Origin: Acetobacteraceae bacterium
Lineage (GTDB): Bacteria > Pseudomonadota > Alphaproteobacteria > Acetobacterales > Acetobacteraceae
DNA: 64,000 nt
Assembly: GCA_030041375.1 (NCBI GenBank)
Contig: JASHOA010000024.1
Coordinates: 62,001-126,000, forward strand
Direction: 5' to 3'
Part shown: positions 44,203-54,966 of the stretch, one piece after another
Layout of the letters: each line of letters opens with the position of its first letter
Position numbering within the stretch: position 1 is the stretch's first letter
The notes under the pieces: generated by a model
What the model saw: only the letters and a program-made list of their open reading frames with translations
Told to the model about the DNA's origin: nothing
The model's database searches: none
Made by a program: the position numbers and the translations under genes

Positions 44203-45510
44203 ATGCTGATCGACGGGGCTGAACGGACCGAGCTTTCCCTGCTTGCCAGGCATCGGCAGGCCTTGTGGGAACGCCAGCGCGAGTACGTCATGGCGAACTC
44301 CCCGCTGCACCGCCGCGCGTGGGCGGGAGAGACGCCTCCGCGACGCCTTGAAGAGCTGCCTCTGCTGCCGCTGATCGACAAAGAAATGCTGCGCGAGAGC
44401 CAGCGAAGAGAACCGCCGTTCGGTGATTATCTCGCCGCTCTGCCGGAGCGGATCGCCCGCATCCATCGCACTTCGGGTACCACCGGCACGGCGATCAACC
44501 TGGCCCTTTCCGCGCATGATGCCGAGGAGACGGCGCGCATCGGCGCCCGCGCTCATGCCGCGGCCGGACTCGGGCCGGGGCACCGTGTCATCCATTGCCT
44601 GAACTACCGGCTCTGGCTGGGCGGTTTCACCGATCACACCACGCTCGAAGCGACCGGTGCGAGCGTCGTTCCTTTCGGTGTCGGGGAGACGCGGCTCCTG
44701 ATCCGCACGATCCGGGAGCTTCGCATCGATGCAATCTCCTGCACGCCGTCCTATCCGGCGGTGCTCGAGCGGGTGATCGCGGAGGATTTTCCAGGCCTTC
44801 GCCCGCGCGATCTCGGGCTTCGTCTCGGCCTCTTCGGCGGCGAGGCCGGGCTCGACGATCCCCATTTCCGCGCCCGGCTGGAAGAGACGTGGGGGATGGA
44901 GGTGCGCAACGCCAATTACGGGCTCTCCGACGTGCTCTCCAATTTTGCCGCCGAGACGGGGCAGGACCACGACCTCCATTTCCTCGCGCCCGATGCGCTC
45001 TATCCGGAGCTGATCGAACCGGAGAGCGGCGCATCGCTCCCCTGGCGTGCGGGTGCGCGGGGAGAGCTGGTGCTGACCCATCTCGATCGTGAATGCCAGC
45101 CGCTGGTGCGCTTCCGCACCGGCGACATCATCCAGCTCACCGGCACTGACCGCACGCCGGGGAGTCTCACGGCACCGCGCTTCCGCGTCGTCGGGCGGAG
45201 CGACGAGCTGGTGATCGTACGGGGCATCAATGCATTCCCTGCCCAGATCGCAGCCATCATCAACCAGCACGCGGCGCTCTCGGGCGAATGGCGGATCGTG
45301 CTCGAGGGCAATGGCCCGTACGACTTCCTTCCGGTGGAGGCCGAGCTTGCCGAGGCATTTTCCGCTGCCTCGCCGCCGGCGCTTGCGGAAAGCCTCGCGG
45401 GGAGCTTCAAGCGCGAACTCGGCCTGACGGCGCGCATCCGTCTGTTGCCCTTCGCGAGCCTGCCGCGCAGCGAGGGCAAGACGCGGCGCGTGTTGCGGGA
45501 GCGGAGGTGA
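44203..45510 (+). CDS. Phenylacetate-CoA ligase-family AMP-binding protein (PaaK-like)
   Basis: 435 residues. ATP-dependent acyl-CoA synthetase of the PaaK branch: the phosphate loop RTSGTTGTA (near residue 88), the FGGEAGLDDP segment, and LVRFRTGDI followed by VRGINAFPAQI, as in PaaK. Converts an aromatic or other organic acid to its CoA thioester. The stop overlaps the next gene's start (TGATG), which indicates coupled translation with the hydratase. The acid is not identifiable. Confidence 0.88.
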   Translation: MLIDGAERTELSLLARHRQALWERQREYVMANSPLHRRAWAGETPPRRLEELPLLPLIDKEMLRESQRREPPFGDYLAALPERIARIHRTSGTTGTAINLALSAHDAEETARIGARAHAAAGLGPGHRVIHCLNYRLWLGGFTDHTTLEATGASVVPFGVGETRLLIRTIRELRIDAISCTPSYPAVLERVIAEDFPGLRPRDLGLRLGLFGGEAGLDDPHFRARLEETWGMEVRNANYGLSDVLSNFAAETGQDHDLHFLAPDALYPELIEPESGASLPWRAGARGELVLTHLDRECQPLVRFRTGDIIQLTGTDRTPGSLTAPRFRVVGRSDELVIVRGINAFPAQIAAIINQHAALSGEWRIVLEGNGPYDFLPVEAELAEAFSAASPPALAESLAGSFKRELGLTARIRLLPFASLPRSEGKTRRVLRERR

Positions 45511-46256
45511 TGGCGGGCACGGTTCGGACCGAGGACGCGACGGGTGGGGTGCGCATCATCACGCTCGACCGCCCGTACCGGCTGAACGCGATCGTGCCGG
45601 CGCTGCTCGAAGACCTGATTGCGGCGCTCGAAGCGGCGGATCGCGATCCGGCGGTCGGTGCGGCCGTTCTCACCGGGGCCGGGCGCGCATTCTGTGCCGG
45701 CGACGATCTCAAGGAATTCGCGGACCAGTCGAGGGATGAGGCGACGGCGCGGACCTATGTCGGACGGATCCAGGACGTGACGCGAGCGATCATGCTGGGG
45801 CGGGTGCCGGTTATTGCGGCGGTGCGCGGCTGGGCCGTGGGCGGTGGCCTCGAGTGGATGCTGAACTGCGACTTCGCCGTTGCGGCCGAGGGTGCACGGT
45901 TCTTCTTTCCCGAGATTGGGTGGGGAATGTTCTCAACCGGCGGAGCGACCGCACTGCTGCCGCGCCTGGTCGGGCTGGCGCGGGCGCGCGCACTGATCAT
46001 GCTCGGGAAACGCTTCGATGCACGGGCGGCGCAGGAATGGGGCCTGGTCTGGAAGGTGGTCGCGGACGAGGCGCTGATGGAGGAGGCACTGGCGTTGGCG
46101 CGCCGGATCTCCGCCCTGCCGGCCGAACCCGTCCGCGCGCTCCGGCGCATTCTTGCCGCTCCGGAACTCGCGGCTGCGATGGCGGCGGAGACCGAGGCAA
46201 CGGTGCGCGGCTTCCTCGATCCGGAAACCGCGAAGCGCATCTCGACGTTTCGCTGA
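45510..46256 (+). CDS. Enoyl-CoA hydratase/isomerase family protein
   Basis: 248 residues, crotonase fold. The oxyanion-hole parts are AFCAGDDLKEF and AAVRGWAVGGGLEWML; candidate catalytic acids lie in GGGLEW and FFPEIGWGMFSTGG. Acts on the CoA thioester made by the preceding ligase. The GGAGG ribosome-binding site lies inside the ligase gene. Last gene of the operon; the convergent DUF1801 gene follows. Confidence 0.9.
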   Translation: MAGTVRTEDATGGVRIITLDRPYRLNAIVPALLEDLIAALEAADRDPAVGAAVLTGAGRAFCAGDDLKEFADQSRDEATARTYVGRIQDVTRAIMLGRVPVIAAVRGWAVGGGLEWMLNCDFAVAAEGARFFFPEIGWGMFSTGGATALLPRLVGLARARALIMLGKRFDARAAQEWGLVWKVVADEALMEEALALARRISALPAEPVRALRRILAAPELAAAMAAETEATVRGFLDPETAKRISTFR

Positions 46257-46281
46257 AGCGTGTTGTGGCGGCCGTGTTCGA

Positions 46282-46677
46282 TTATCGGACTCGCGCCCTG
46301 TTCAGGGCCACAGCAGCCCGGATGAGCGTCTTGAGGGCATTCCCATCTATTTCGTCGCCCTCGCGGAGATCGATGGCGCGCCTGACATTGCCTTCAAGGC
46401 TGGCGTTGAACAGGCCCGAAGGGTCCTGGAGCGAGGCGCCCTTGGCGAAAGTCAGCTTCACGACGTTCTTGTACGTCTCGCCGGTGCAGATCAGCCCATC
46501 GTGAGACCACACCGGAACGCCTCTCCACTTCCACTCCTCGACCACTCCGGGGTCCGCCTCTTTGATGAGAGCGCGGACATGGGAGAGCGTCCTGCCTCTC
46601 CAGTCGTTCAGTTCCTCGATCCTCGCGTCGATCAGCCGGGAAGCGGATTCGGGCCTGGCCGTTGCGCTCTTTGTCAT
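46282..46677 (-). CDS. DUF1801-domain protein
   Basis: 131 residues. The WRGRTLSHVRALIKEADPGVVEEWKWRGVPVWSHDG stretch with the later VVKLTFAKGASLQDPSGLFN is the DUF1801 (YdhG/YjhX-like) pattern: a small cytoplasmic protein of unknown function that folds like a phosphate or iron-binding module. It stands alone, convergent with the enoyl-CoA hydratase gene. Confidence 0.8.
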   Translation of the reverse strand: MTKSATARPESASRLIDARIEELNDWRGRTLSHVRALIKEADPGVVEEWKWRGVPVWSHDGLICTGETYKNVVKLTFAKGASLQDPSGLFNASLEGNVRRAIDLREGDEIDGNALKTLIRAAVALNRARVR

Positions 46678-47127
46678 ATTGCTTGCGGCTCCTTCGGCAG
46701 AGAGTTGGGCGCCGCCACGCCGGATAGAAGCGTGCCGGAGCGTCTCCCGGTATCGCCGCCGGCAGAAGCCTCGCCTGGCCGATCCTCATCCATCACATGA
46801 GGATGCCCTGTGATGCAGGGCAGACTCGATGCGGAAAAGATTGAATATTAATTGATTATGGAAATATCATGATAATAGTTAACAGAATACGGTATTATCT
46901 ATCTGAAATTCTGTAAGAATGGAAGGAGCATCCGGGTCCGGAGTTGGCCGGAGATGCCGCTTGAAGGAGGGGGGAAAGAATCGACGAATCAGGGATCAAG
47001 GGGCGCGTGCAGAGCCGCGGTGATCGGCATGAAGTGGCGCGGCATGATGAGGTTTGCCGCCGCCCCCCGCCGGCGTATAACTTCGGCTCGAAGAGCCCGG
47101 CCAAATCCGGGCCCGGGAGGAAGCAGC
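46678..47127. promoter_or_regulatory. 450-nt upstream region of the sugar importer with an A+T-rich island
   Basis: Contains a small hairpin (GCCCTG 46805-46810, CAGGGC 46816-46821). From 46834 to 46920 there is a segment of roughly three quarters A+T in otherwise GC-rich DNA. The island holds the palindrome TATCATGATA (46865-46874) and an inverted pair GATAATA (46871-46877) / TATTATC (46893-46899). It probably carries the promoter and an operator of the importer at 47128. No gene is seen. Confidence 0.6.
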
Positions 47128-48087
47128 ATGGCGCAACGAATTCGTCTCCTTTTCATCGCCGGGCTGGCGGCGCTCGCGTTCGGCCTGGTCTCCCACACGG
47201 CCGCGGCGGCCGGACAAAAGCTCCGCTTCGTGTTCGTCTCCCACGCGCCGGATTCGGATTCCTGGTGGAACACGGTCAAGAACGGCATCAAGGTCGCAGC
47301 CGAGCAAACCGGCGTCGAAGTCGAGTACCGCAACCCGCCGAACGGGGACCTCGCCACCATGGCGCGCCTGATCGAACAGGCCGCCGCCTCGCATCCCGAC
47401 GGCATCATCAGCACGATCGCCGACTTTAACGTGATCGGCAAACCGCTCATCGACGCGGTGCGCCGGGGCATTCCGGTGATCACCGTCAATTCCGGCACGC
47501 CCGAGCAGTCCGAACAAATCGGCGCCCTGATGCATATCGGCCAGCCCGACTATACGGCGGGCGTGCTGGCCGGCGAGCGCGCCAAGAAGGATGGCATCCA
47601 CAACTTCGTCTGCGTCAACCACTACATCACCAACTCCGCATCCGTGGAGCGCTGCGCAGGCTTCGCCAAGGGGCTCGGAATTGCCCTCGGTTCGCAGATG
47701 ATCGACAGCGGCACCGACCCCACCGTGGTCGAAAGCAAGGTCGAGGCCTATCTGCGCGCCAACCCAAAGACCGAGGCCGTGCTCGCGCTCGGGCCGCTCT
47801 CCGCCATCCCGACCATCGCCGCGCTCAAGGCAATGCATATGGCCGGGCACATCTATTTCGGCACCTTCGATCTCTCCTCCGAGATCGTGGCCGGCATCAA
47901 GGACGGCACGGTCAGTTGGGCGATCGATCAGCAGCCCTATCTGCAGGGCTATCTGCCGGTGGTCTTCCTCGCCAACTATGACCGCTACGGCGTGATTCCG
48001 GCGGACAAGGTGATCCTGACCGGGCCTGGCTTCGTCACCAAGGCGAATGTCGACCTGGTCGAGAAATATGCCGGCACCTATCGCTGA
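47128..48087 (+). CDS. Sugar ABC transporter substrate-binding protein (ribose/periplasmic type)
   Basis: 319 residues. Signal peptide to about residue 28 (SHTAAAAGQ), then LRFVFVSHAPDSDSWWNTVKNGIKVAAEQTGVEVEYR, the start of a type I (RbsB-like) binding protein. Further features are DGIISTIAD and GIPVITVNSGTP. GGGAGG ribosome-binding site. First gene of an SBP-permease-ATPase operon. The ligand is probably a monosaccharide or polyol, not defined by sequence. Confidence 0.9.
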   Translation: MAQRIRLLFIAGLAALAFGLVSHTAAAAGQKLRFVFVSHAPDSDSWWNTVKNGIKVAAEQTGVEVEYRNPPNGDLATMARLIEQAAASHPDGIISTIADFNVIGKPLIDAVRRGIPVITVNSGTPEQSEQIGALMHIGQPDYTAGVLAGERAKKDGIHNFVCVNHYITNSASVERCAGFAKGLGIALGSQMIDSGTDPTVVESKVEAYLRANPKTEAVLALGPLSAIPTIAALKAMHMAGHIYFGTFDLSSEIVAGIKDGTVSWAIDQQPYLQGYLPVVFLANYDRYGVIPADKVILTGPGFVTKANVDLVEKYAGTYR

Positions 48088-48129
48088 ACAGAGGTTGCGG
48101 CGGGGCGCAATCCGGCGCGACACCGGCCG

Positions 48130-49254
<1,125 letters not shown>

Positions 49255-49256
49255 CA

Positions 49257-50036
49257 ATGGACATGCCGCTCATCGAGGCGCGGGACATTCACATGCATTT
49301 CGGCCACGTGATCGCGCTGGCCGGGATTTCGTTCACCCTGGAAGAGGGTCAGGTGCACTGCCTGCTCGGCGACAATGGCGCCGGCAAATCGACCCTGATC
49401 AAAATCCTCTCGGGCGTCTTCCGCCCCTCCAAGGGCGAGTATCTGGTGGCCGGCCGGGATGCCGATTTCGGCTCCCCGCGCGATGCGCTCGATGCCGGCA
49501 TCGCCACCGTGTTCCAGGATCTTGGCCTGGTGCCGCTGATGTCGATCACCCGCAACTTCTTCATGGGCCGGGAGCCGGTGCGCTGGCTCGGCCCGTTCCA
49601 CGTGATGAAGTTCGCATATGCCGACCGGGTGGCACGCGAGGAGATGCGACGCATCGGGATCGACCTGCGCGATCCGGAGCAGGCGGTCGGTACGCTCTCG
49701 GGCGGCGAGCGACAGTGCCTGGCCATCGCGCGCGCCGTCTTCTTCGGCGCCCGCGTGCTGATTCTCGACGAGCCGACCTCGGCGCTCGGCGTCGCCCAGA
49801 CCTCGATGGTGCTGCGCTACATCCACCAGGTGCGGGGCAAGGGGCTCGGGGTCATCTTCATCACCCACAATGTCCGCCATGCGATGGCGGTCGGCGATGC
49901 CTTCACGGTGCTCAACCGCGGCCGCGTCGCCGGCCGCTTTCGCCGCGGCGAGGCCTCGATCGAAGATCTGCAGGGGTTGATGGCCGGCGGCAAGGAACTG
50001 GCCGAGCTTGCAGAGGAACTCGGCGGGACGGTCTGA
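49257..50036 (+). CDS. Sugar ABC transporter ATP-binding protein (single-domain)
   Basis: 259 residues. Walker [11 protein letters not shown]-loop in TVFQDLGLV, signature LSGGERQ, Walker [10 protein letters not shown], and H-loop ITHN. Single nucleotide-binding domain, like FrcA-type ATPases, whereas RbsA has two, so it should act as a homodimer. The liv ATPase gene starts 11 bases after the stop, suggesting read-through between two importers. Confidence 0.92.
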   Translation: MDMPLIEARDIHMHFGHVIALAGISFTLEEGQVHCLLGDNGAGKSTLIKILSGVFRPSKGEYLVAGRDADFGSPRDALDAGIATVFQDLGLVPLMSITRNFFMGREPVRWLGPFHVMKFAYADRVAREEMRRIGIDLRDPEQAVGTLSGGERQCLAIARAVFFGARVLILDEPTSALGVAQTSMVLRYIHQVRGKGLGVIFITHNVRHAMAVGDAFTVLNRGRVAGRFRRGEASIEDLQGLMAGGKELAELAEELGGTV

Positions 50037-50046
50037 GGAGCGAAGG

Positions 50047-50802
50047 TTGTCTCAAAGCATCCTGGAAACGCGGGGGCTGGTCAGGGAGTTCGGCCGTTTC
50101 CGCGCGGTCGACCGGGTGGATCTGTCTGTTGCCGAGGGCACGATCCACGGCCTGATCGGGCCGAACGGTGCCGGCAAGACCACCTGCTTCAACCTGCTCT
50201 CCAAGTTCCTGGAGCCGACCGAGGGAACGATCCGCTTCCAGGGACGCGATATCACGGGCCTGCGGGCGGCCGAGGTGGCGCGTCTTGGCCTGGTGCGCAG
50301 TTTCCAGATTTCGGCCGTGTTTCCTCATCTTTCCGTGCTCGACAATGTGCGCGTCGCGCTGGCGCGCACCCGCGGCGTAAGCCCTTATTCGTTCTGGCAT
50401 TCCGAGAAGGCGCTCCGGATGCATGACGAGCGGGCCCGTGAACTTCTGGCCGATGTCGGGCTGGCGGAGGAGGAGGCAACGATCGCGGTAAGGTTGTCCT
50501 ATGGCCGGAAGCGCGCCCTGGAACTCGCGACCACGCTGGCGCTGGAGCCGAAGATGCTGCTGCTCGACGAGCCGACGGCGGGCATGGGCTACGAGGAGGT
50601 CGAGCGGATCACCGCCCTGATCCGCCGCGTGCAGCGGGGGCGGACGATCCTGATGGTCGAGCACAATCTTTCGGTCGTGGCGGGGCTTTGCAGCACCCTG
50701 ACCGTGCTGACCAGGGGAAGGGTGCTGGCCGAGGGCGAGTATGCCGCCGTGGCCCGGCACCCCGATGTCATCACGGCTTATCTCGGCACCGAGCATGCTT
50801 GA
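50047..50802 (+). CDS. livG: Branched-chain-amino-acid-type ABC ATPase LivG
   Basis: 251 residues from a TTG start (preceded by GGAGCGAAGG). Walker A GPNGAGKTT, signature LSYGRKRALELA in the SYG form common in LivG/UrtD, Walker B MLLLDEPTAGM, and H-loop VEHN. The stop region overlaps the LivF start by 8 bases. Immediately follows the sugar importer operon. Confidence 0.92.
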   Translation: MSQSILETRGLVREFGRFRAVDRVDLSVAEGTIHGLIGPNGAGKTTCFNLLSKFLEPTEGTIRFQGRDITGLRAAEVARLGLVRSFQISAVFPHLSVLDNVRVALARTRGVSPYSFWHSEKALRMHDERARELLADVGLAEEEATIAVRLSYGRKRALELATTLALEPKMLLLDEPTAGMGYEEVERITALIRRVQRGRTILMVEHNLSVVAGLCSTLTVLTRGRVLAEGEYAAVARHPDVITAYLGTEHA

Positions 50803-51490
50803 GGTCGAGGGGCTGCAGGCCTGGTACGGCGAAAGCCACGTGCTGCACGGCATCGAATTCGCGGTCGAGGCCGGCGAGGTGGTGACGCTCCTGGGCCGCA
50901 ACGGCGCCGGGAAGACGACGACACTCAAGTCGATCATGGGGCTCGTGCCGCGCCGCGAAGGCAGCATCCGTTATCTCGGGGCGGAGACGGTGCGTCTTTC
51001 GCCGGAAAGGATCGCGCGGCGTGGCATTGCCTTCTGCCCGGAGGAGCGGGGGATCTTCGCATCGCTCACGGTGATGGAAAACCTGCTGCTGCCGCCGGTA
51101 GTGGGGCGGGGCGGCATGGACCTTGCCTCTATCGGCGCCCTCTTCCCCAACATCTTCGAGCGGGCGGAGGCCGGGCAGGGCACCAAGCTTTCGGGCGGGG
51201 AGCAGCAGATGCTGGCCATCGCGCGCATCCTCAGGACCGGCGCGCAGCTCCTGCTGCTCGATGAGCCGACCGAGGGGCTGGCACCCGTCATCGTGCAGCA
51301 GATCGGCCAGACCATCCGCGCGATCAAGGAGCGGGGACTCACCGTGCTGCTAGTCGAACAGAACTTCCGCTTCGCGGCGACGGTCGCGGATCGCTACTAC
51401 GTGGTGGAACACGGTCGCGTGGTGGACGGCTTTCCGCAGTCAGCGCTGGCGGCCAGCATGACGAAGATCAGTCGCTATCTCGGCATCTGA
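50795..51490 (+). CDS. livF: Branched-chain-amino-acid-type ABC ATPase LivF
   Basis: 231 residues. Walker A GRNGAGKTT, then FCPEERGIFASLTVMENL, signature LSGGEQQ, Walker B LLLLDEPTEGLAPVIV, and the LVEQNF H-loop segment, all standard for LivF. Partner of LivG. A 306-nt gap separates it from the binding-protein gene of the same system. Confidence 0.92.
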   Translation: MLEVEGLQAWYGESHVLHGIEFAVEAGEVVTLLGRNGAGKTTTLKSIMGLVPRREGSIRYLGAETVRLSPERIARRGIAFCPEERGIFASLTVMENLLLPPVVGRGGMDLASIGALFPNIFERAEAGQGTKLSGGEQQMLAIARILRTGAQLLLLDEPTEGLAPVIVQQIGQTIRAIKERGLTVLLVEQNFRFAATVADRYYVVEHGRVVDGFPQSALAASMTKISRYLGI

Positions 51491-51796
51491 GGGCGACAGG
51501 CCGGGCGCGGCGCCCGACCCGGCAGGCGGCTGCGCAGGCACGCAGAGGAGGAGGCGCCACTCACCGAGCGAGGTTGCTGTCGCAACAGGAGTTGGCGATC
51601 GGGATCCGGGATTAACCGGAATCCAGGCATTTGCGCTTGCGAATGTCGATGCCGAGGTTGCATGTTTCATGGCGAGTGCCTGCGTTCGCCCGACCGGGTG
51701 GGGCGATGTGGGTGAGGCAATGCGCGCGACCGACCTTGCTCGGCGGGCAGTCGCGGCGGCATCGAAGAATCACCGCCGAGAGAGAGGAGGCTTTGC
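51491..51796. other. Non-coding stretch (306 nt) inside the liv cluster
   Basis: Begins with a GC hairpin (GGGCGC/GCGCCC near 51503) without a T-tract and has a small palindrome GTTGC-TGTC-GCAAC. It ends with a GAGAGAGGAGG ribosome-binding site for the binding-protein gene. No open frame of protein character. Probably holds a secondary promoter so that the highly expressed binding protein can be made separately. Confidence 0.45.
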
Positions 51797-53029
51797 ATGA
51801 TGATCTCCCGCCGTTCCCTGATCGGCTCCGCCGCTCTTGCCGCGACCCTGCCACGTGCGGCAGCGCGTGCGGCCGCGCCCGGCATCAAGCTCGGCGTGCT
51901 CACCGACATGTCCGGCACTTACAGCGCCGAGACAGGCAAGGGTTCGCTCACTTGCACGCAGCAGGCGGTCAGTGAATTCATGGCTGCACATCCGGGTTTT
52001 GCCGTCGAGGTCATCTCGGCGGATCACCAGAACAAGCCGGATGTCGGGGCGACCCTCGCGCGGCAGTGGTTCGATCGCGATGGCGTGGACGTCATCGTCG
52101 ATGTGCCGACCTCCTCGGTTGCGCTCGCCGTCAATACGGTGGTGAAGGAGAAGAACAAGGTGTTCCTCGTCTCGGGTGCAGCCACGCCAGATCTCACGGG
52201 CAAGCAATGCAGCCCGAACACGCTGCACTGGACATATGACACCTACATGCTCGGCCGCTCGACCGGCGAGGCAATGGTGAAATCCGGCGGCGATACCTGG
52301 TATTTCATCACTGCCGACTATGTGTTCGGGCACGATCTGCAGGATAGCACCACGCTGTTCATCAAGCAGGGCGGAGGAAAGGTGTTAGGTGCGTCCGCGT
52401 ACCCGTTCCCTGCCACCACCGATTTCTCCTCCTATCTGGTGCGGGCGAAGGCGAGCGGCGCCAAGGTGATCGGGCTGGCGAATGCGGGGACCGACACGCA
52501 GAACTGCGTGAAGCAGGCGCACGAGTTCGACATCGTGAGCGGGCAGACACGGCTGGCGGCGCTCTTGATGGTGATTACCGACGTGCATGCATTGACGCTC
52601 CAGGCATCGCACGGGCTGGTGCTGACGGAGAGCTTCTACTGGGATTTGAACGACCGCACGCGCGCCTTCACGAAGCGGGTGCTGGCGAAGATGCCGAACG
52701 GATTTTATCCCAACATGATCCAGGCGGGCTGCTATTCCGCGACGCTGCACTACCTCAAGGCGGCGGCGGCCATGGGCGCGGCGGCCGCGAAGGCAAGCGG
52801 GGCGGCAGTGGTCGAGCGGATGAAGAAGATGCCGGTCGAGGACGATGTGTTCGGCGCCACCACGATCCGCGACGACGGACGGCACCTCGTGCCGGCGTAC
52901 CTGTTCCAGGTCAAGACTCCGGCCGAGAGCAAGGGGCCGTGGGACTATTACACCCTCGTCGCCACCACTTCCGGAGCGGAGGCGGCGCCGCCGGTGGCCT
53001 CCGAGCACTGTGCGCTGATCAAGTCCTGA
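51797..53029 (+). CDS. Branched-chain-amino-acid-type ABC substrate-binding protein
   Basis: 410 residues (second ATG 3 bases on is equally possible). N-terminal ISRRSLIGSAALAATLP is a Tat-like signal. Mature GIKLGVLTDMSGTYSAETGKGSL and QNKPDVGATLARQWFDRDGVDVIVD are family-typical. Lies between the ATPase and permease genes of the same system. The ligand may be an amino acid, amide or short acid. Confidence 0.9.
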   Translation: MMISRRSLIGSAALAATLPRAAARAAAPGIKLGVLTDMSGTYSAETGKGSLTCTQQAVSEFMAAHPGFAVEVISADHQNKPDVGATLARQWFDRDGVDVIVDVPTSSVALAVNTVVKEKNKVFLVSGAATPDLTGKQCSPNTLHWTYDTYMLGRSTGEAMVKSGGDTWYFITADYVFGHDLQDSTTLFIKQGGGKVLGASAYPFPATTDFSSYLVRAKASGAKVIGLANAGTDTQNCVKQAHEFDIVSGQTRLAALLMVITDVHALTLQASHGLVLTESFYWDLNDRTRAFTKRVLAKMPNGFYPNMIQAGCYSATLHYLKAAAAMGAAAAKASGAAVVERMKKMPVEDDVFGATTIRDDGRHLVPAYLFQVKTPAESKGPWDYYTLVATTSGAEAAPPVASEHCALIKS

Positions 53030-53101
53030 CCGGCGGGAAGGCCGCCGCCGGAGGGCGGCCGCGGACGCACGAAGGGGCGGGGAGGGGGGAGTGCCGTCTC
53101 G

Positions 53102-53989
53102 ATGGTGATGATCTTCGGGGTGCCGGCGCCCCTTCTGCTCGGCCAGATCCTGCTCGGGCTGATCAACGGCGCCTTCTATGCGATGCTGTCGCTCGGACTT
53201 GCCGTCATCTTCGGCATGCTCAACATCATCAACTTCGCGCATGGCGCTCTGTTCATGACGGGTGCGTTCGTCGCCTGGATGCTGCTGCACTATGCGGGAA
53301 TTGGATTCTATCCGGCGCTCGTGCTCGTGCCGTTGATCGTGGGCGCCTTGGGGGTGCTGCTGGAGCGGACCATCATCGCGCCCCTTTACAAGATCGATCC
53401 GATCTATGGTCTCCTGCTGACCTTCGGCGTGGCGCTGGTGATCGAGGGATTGTTCCGCAACGGCTACGGCAGTGCCGGCCTGCCGTACGAAATCCCTGCT
53501 TCGCTTTCGGGCGGTGCACAGCTCGGGTTCATGTTCCTTCCGACCTATCGCGGCTTCGTGGTGCTGGCGGCGGCGATCGTCTGCTTTGCGACCTGGGTGA
53601 CCATCGAGAAGACGAGACTTGGCGCGACGCTGAGGGCGGCAACGGAAAATGCGCTGCTGGTGCGGGCCTTCGGCGTCAACGTACCGCGCATGATCACGTT
53701 CACCTTCGCGGGCGGTGTTGCGCTGGCCGGTTTTGCCGGGGTGCTGGCCGCGCCGATCTATACGGTCAATCCCGACATGGGCGAGAATTTCATCATCGTC
53801 GTCTTCGCCGTGGTGGTGATCGGCGGCATGGGCTCGATCCTTGGCTCGATCGTGACCGGTTTTGCACTCGGAGTGATCCAGGGGCTGACTTCGGTGTTCT
53901 ACCCTGAAGGCGCCAACATGGTGATCTTCCTCGTCATGGCATTCGTGCTGCTCGTCCTGCCGCGCGGCCTGTTCGGCAAGGTGGCCTGA
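53102..53989 (+). CDS. livH: Branched-chain-amino-acid-type ABC permease LivH
   Basis: 295 residues. LLGLINGAFYAMLSLGLAVIFGMLNIINFAHGALFM at the N-terminus and FAVVVIGGMGSILGSIVTGFALGV near the C-terminus are LivH hallmarks. Eight or so membrane segments. One base separates its stop from the LivM ATG. Confidence 0.93.
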   Translation: MVMIFGVPAPLLLGQILLGLINGAFYAMLSLGLAVIFGMLNIINFAHGALFMTGAFVAWMLLHYAGIGFYPALVLVPLIVGALGVLLERTIIAPLYKIDPIYGLLLTFGVALVIEGLFRNGYGSAGLPYEIPASLSGGAQLGFMFLPTYRGFVVLAAAIVCFATWVTIEKTRLGATLRAATENALLVRAFGVNVPRMITFTFAGGVALAGFAGVLAAPIYTVNPDMGENFIIVVFAVVVIGGMGSILGSIVTGFALGVIQGLTSVFYPEGANMVIFLVMAFVLLVLPRGLFGKVA

Positions 53990-53990
53990 G

Positions 53991-54935
53991 ATGCGGGGCG
54001 ATGTGCGGAAGCCGTCGCACGACTATCTGGTTGGCTTCCTGTGCATGCTCGCCTGCATCGTCATCGCACCCTGGGTGCTCTACCCGCTCTTCCTGATGCG
54101 GGTGCTGTGCTACGCAATCTTCGTCATGGCCTTCAACCTGCTGGCGGGCTATTCCGGGCTGGTTTCCTTTGGCCACGCGGCCTTCTTCGGCATGGGCGCC
54201 TACGCCGCCGCCTGGTCGGCGAAGAATCTCGGTATCTCGGCCGAAGTTGCGGTTGCGATCGGCGGGTTGGCCGGAGCGGCACTCGGGGTGGTGATCGGGT
54301 GGCTTTCGATCCGGCGCACCGGCATCTATTTCGCCATGATCACGCTGGCGCTGGCGCAGCTTGTCTATTTCTTCTGTGTCCAGGTGCCGTTCACCCATGG
54401 CGAGAATGGCATTCAGCAAGTGCCGCGCCTGAAGCTGTTCGGCGCCATTCCGCTCAACGGTTCGATGGCGATGTACTGGTTCACCGCAGGCGTGTTCATT
54501 CTCTGCTTTCTCGCCGTGCATCGCATCATCCACTCGCCGTTCGGCAAGGTGCTGCAGGCGATTCGCGAGAACGAGCCGCGGGCCACTTCGCTCGGTCACC
54601 GGACGAAGACCTACAAGCTGATCGCGTTCGTTCTCTCGGCGCTGTTTTCCGGCGTGGCGGGCGGGCTGCTGGCGCTGGTGTTCGGCTTCGCGACGCTTGA
54701 AAGCGTACGCTATACCACGTCCGGCGAAGTGGTGCTGATGGCTCTGGTCGGCGGATTCGGGACCGTGTTCGGACCGCTCACGGGTTCGCTGGTGCTGTCG
54801 GCGATGGAGAACTACCTGGCGTCGTTCGGCTCCTGGGTCACGGTGGCGGAGGGCGCCATCTTCATTGCTGCGGTGCTGGCCTTCCGCCGCGGCATCATCG
54901 GGGAAGTGATGGCGAAGCTGAAGGTATCCTTGTGA
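53991..54935 (+). CDS. livM: Branched-chain-amino-acid-type ABC permease LivM
   Basis: 314 residues. FNLLAGYSGLVSFGHAAFFGMGAYAAAW and the late ALVGGFGTVFGPLTGSLVLSAMENYL segments define LivM. Heterodimer partner of LivH. Last gene of the importer cluster. Convergent with the channel gene at 54967. Confidence 0.93.
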   Translation: MRGDVRKPSHDYLVGFLCMLACIVIAPWVLYPLFLMRVLCYAIFVMAFNLLAGYSGLVSFGHAAFFGMGAYAAAWSAKNLGISAEVAVAIGGLAGAALGVVIGWLSIRRTGIYFAMITLALAQLVYFFCVQVPFTHGENGIQQVPRLKLFGAIPLNGSMAMYWFTAGVFILCFLAVHRIIHSPFGKVLQAIRENEPRATSLGHRTKTYKLIAFVLSALFSGVAGGLLALVFGFATLESVRYTTSGEVVLMALVGGFGTVFGPLTGSLVLSAMENYLASFGSWVTVAEGAIFIAAVLAFRRGIIGEVMAKLKVSL

Positions 54936-54966
54936 GGCGAGGCGGGCGCCGGACCTCCTTGCGGGT

